From: Candidatus Moraniibacteriota bacterium
GTDB lineage: Bacteria; Patescibacteriota; Minisyncoccia; Moranbacterales; DUUL01
Reading direction: 5' to 3'
DNA: 39,783 nucleotides
Assembly (NCBI GenBank): GCA_012841575.1
Contig: DUUL01000030.1
Span: 1-39,783 of the forward strand
Below, one piece after another: positions 39,087-39,783 of this stretch. The translations under genes and the position numbers were made by a program. A model generated the notes under the pieces. The model was not told the DNA's origin, made no database searches, and saw only the letters and a list, made by a program, of their open reading frames with translations. Positions within the stretch are counted from its first letter, which is position 1, and every line of letters starts with the position of its first letter.

Positions 39087-39783
39087 ATGCAAAAAAATAT
39101 CTACATTGATGTTGATGAGGAAATTACTAGTATTTTAGATAGAATCCGCCAAGAAACAGCTAATCAAATAATTTTAGTGGTCCCACAAAAAGCCTTAATT
39201 GCTCAAGGTGTTATTAACTTGAAAATATTGAAAAGAGAAGCTGAGCAAATGAACAAACAGCTGATTATTTCAACTACAGACCAACAAGCCAGAAGAGTAA
39301 TTGAAAGAATTGGCTTAAAACTAGCTCCCATTCCCAGACCAACCACTGCTACAAGAAGTAATGTCTCAAATGAAATTAATGTAGACAATTTTTCCCGAGA
39401 TGCCTCTAAGGAAGTTATGCAAAAAATAGCCCCTTCCACTCCCCCGCCGCAAAAAACAAAAACTGTTGGAAGTGACTCTTTTTACTCAGACTACTCAAAA
39501 GACCATTCGGTGTCGCCAGACCTTAACCAGCCTAATCAAATGGTGGGAATGGAGTCAAAGCTACCGCCCCAAAATACTCAACCCAAACCCAGTCAATCTC
39601 CCTCCAAAGACTCAGATATTTATGCGATCAAGCCTGACTCCTACTATTCTTCAAGTCGTAATAAAAACAAAATTGGGCTAGAAGAAGAGTCTGAATTTGA
39701 CAGTGAAGAAAAAGGCCCTTTTATCTTTCGTAAAAAATTTCAAATAATTTTTGCCCTACTACTTTTAATCGTCATTGGTGGAA
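39087..39783 (+). CDS. gp47/baseplate-J-like protein of Patescibacteria type, N-terminal part, cut by the right window edge
   Basis: The 232 residues visible run off the right edge. It begins MQKNIYIDVDEEITSILDRI and QIILVVPQKALIAQGVINLK, followed by LIISTTDQQARRVIERIGL. This N-terminal alpha/beta domain is, to my knowledge, common on Patescibacteria proteins annotated as baseplate J/gp47-like. Residues 90-210 are a Pro/Ser/Asn-rich linker, and a transmembrane segment begins at about 219 (IIFALLLLIVIGG). The diagnostic C-terminal domain is outside the window, so the name is tentative. The start is the ATG at 39087-39089. It follows the FtsA-like gene and is probably cotranscribed. Confidence 0.6.
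   Translation, partial: MQKNIYIDVDEEITSILDRIRQETANQIILVVPQKALIAQGVINLKILKREAEQMNKQLIISTTDQQARRVIERIGLKLAPIPRPTTATRSNVSNEINVDNFSRDASKEVMQKIAPSTPPPQKTKTVGSDSFYSDYSKDHSVSPDLNQPNQMVGMESKLPPQNTQPKPSQSPSKDSDIYAIKPDSYYSSSRNKNKIGLEEESEFDSEEKGPFIFRKKFQIIFALLLLIVIGG

Noticed and set aside
1-39783. Alternative genetic code with UGA as glycine
   Set aside because: mtaB and the 91-aa gene end at TGA at the expected lengths, and no recognised protein needs an in-frame UGA codon.

Overview
The window looks like a piece of a small, AT-rich bacterial genome of the Candidate Phyla Radiation (Patescibacteria). This is an inference from several traits. Genes are tightly packed with A/T-rich leaders and almost no Shine-Dalgarno sequences. 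There are many uncharacterised membrane-anchored proteins and several DsbA-like proteins. A TraD/VirD4-like ATPase is present without other secretion genes, and a FtsA-like protein is followed by a gp47-like protein. UGA acts as a stop codon (mtaB and the 91-aa gene end in TGA), which argues against the UGA=Gly code of Absconditabacteria/Gracilibacteria.

Left part (1-9.5 kb): the N-terminal half of LepA leaves the left edge. A two-gene unit follows (O-antigen-ligase-like/TPR protein and a 280-aa protein with an internal duplication). Divergent from it is a small PAP2-related membrane protein. Next come a YqjE/YqjD-like pair and a 1038-aa membrane-anchored protein with a degenerate PP2C-like head. 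Middle left (9.5-15.7 kb): a six-gene minus-strand unit encodes all four subunits of a pyruvate/2-oxoacid:ferredoxin oxidoreductase (porGDAB), RmuC and a small protein. Before it lies a protein with two thioredoxin folds and a small membrane protein.

Middle (15.9-21.7 kb): a PEGA/propeller membrane protein, GroES without GroEL, an eight-cysteine membrane-anchored protein, MtaB, tRNA-Ala(TGC) and tRNA-Ile(GAT). A defective tRNA-Ile-like copy follows within a 59-bp exact direct repeat. Then come ribosomal protein L31 with a long basic tail and a second DsbA-like protein. Right-middle (21.7-30.9 kb): a four-gene unit led by the TraD/VirD4-like ATPase, a degenerate HMA-like small protein, an ABC-2 exporter (ATPase plus two permeases) and a DUF4870-like protein.

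Right part (31-39.8 kb): dxs, an unusual pheT, a second O-antigen-ligase-like protein, a FtsA-like ATPase, and the start of a gp47/baseplate-J-like protein that runs off the right edge. The most remarkable observation is in PheT. A complete LnuA/ANT-like nucleotidyltransferase domain (about 160 aa) sits in frame inside the N-terminal tRNA-binding OB fold, and the host protein is otherwise of normal length. Well-formed sigma70-type promoters, several with the -35 box TTGCTT, and bidirectional hairpin terminators mark most transcription-unit borders.
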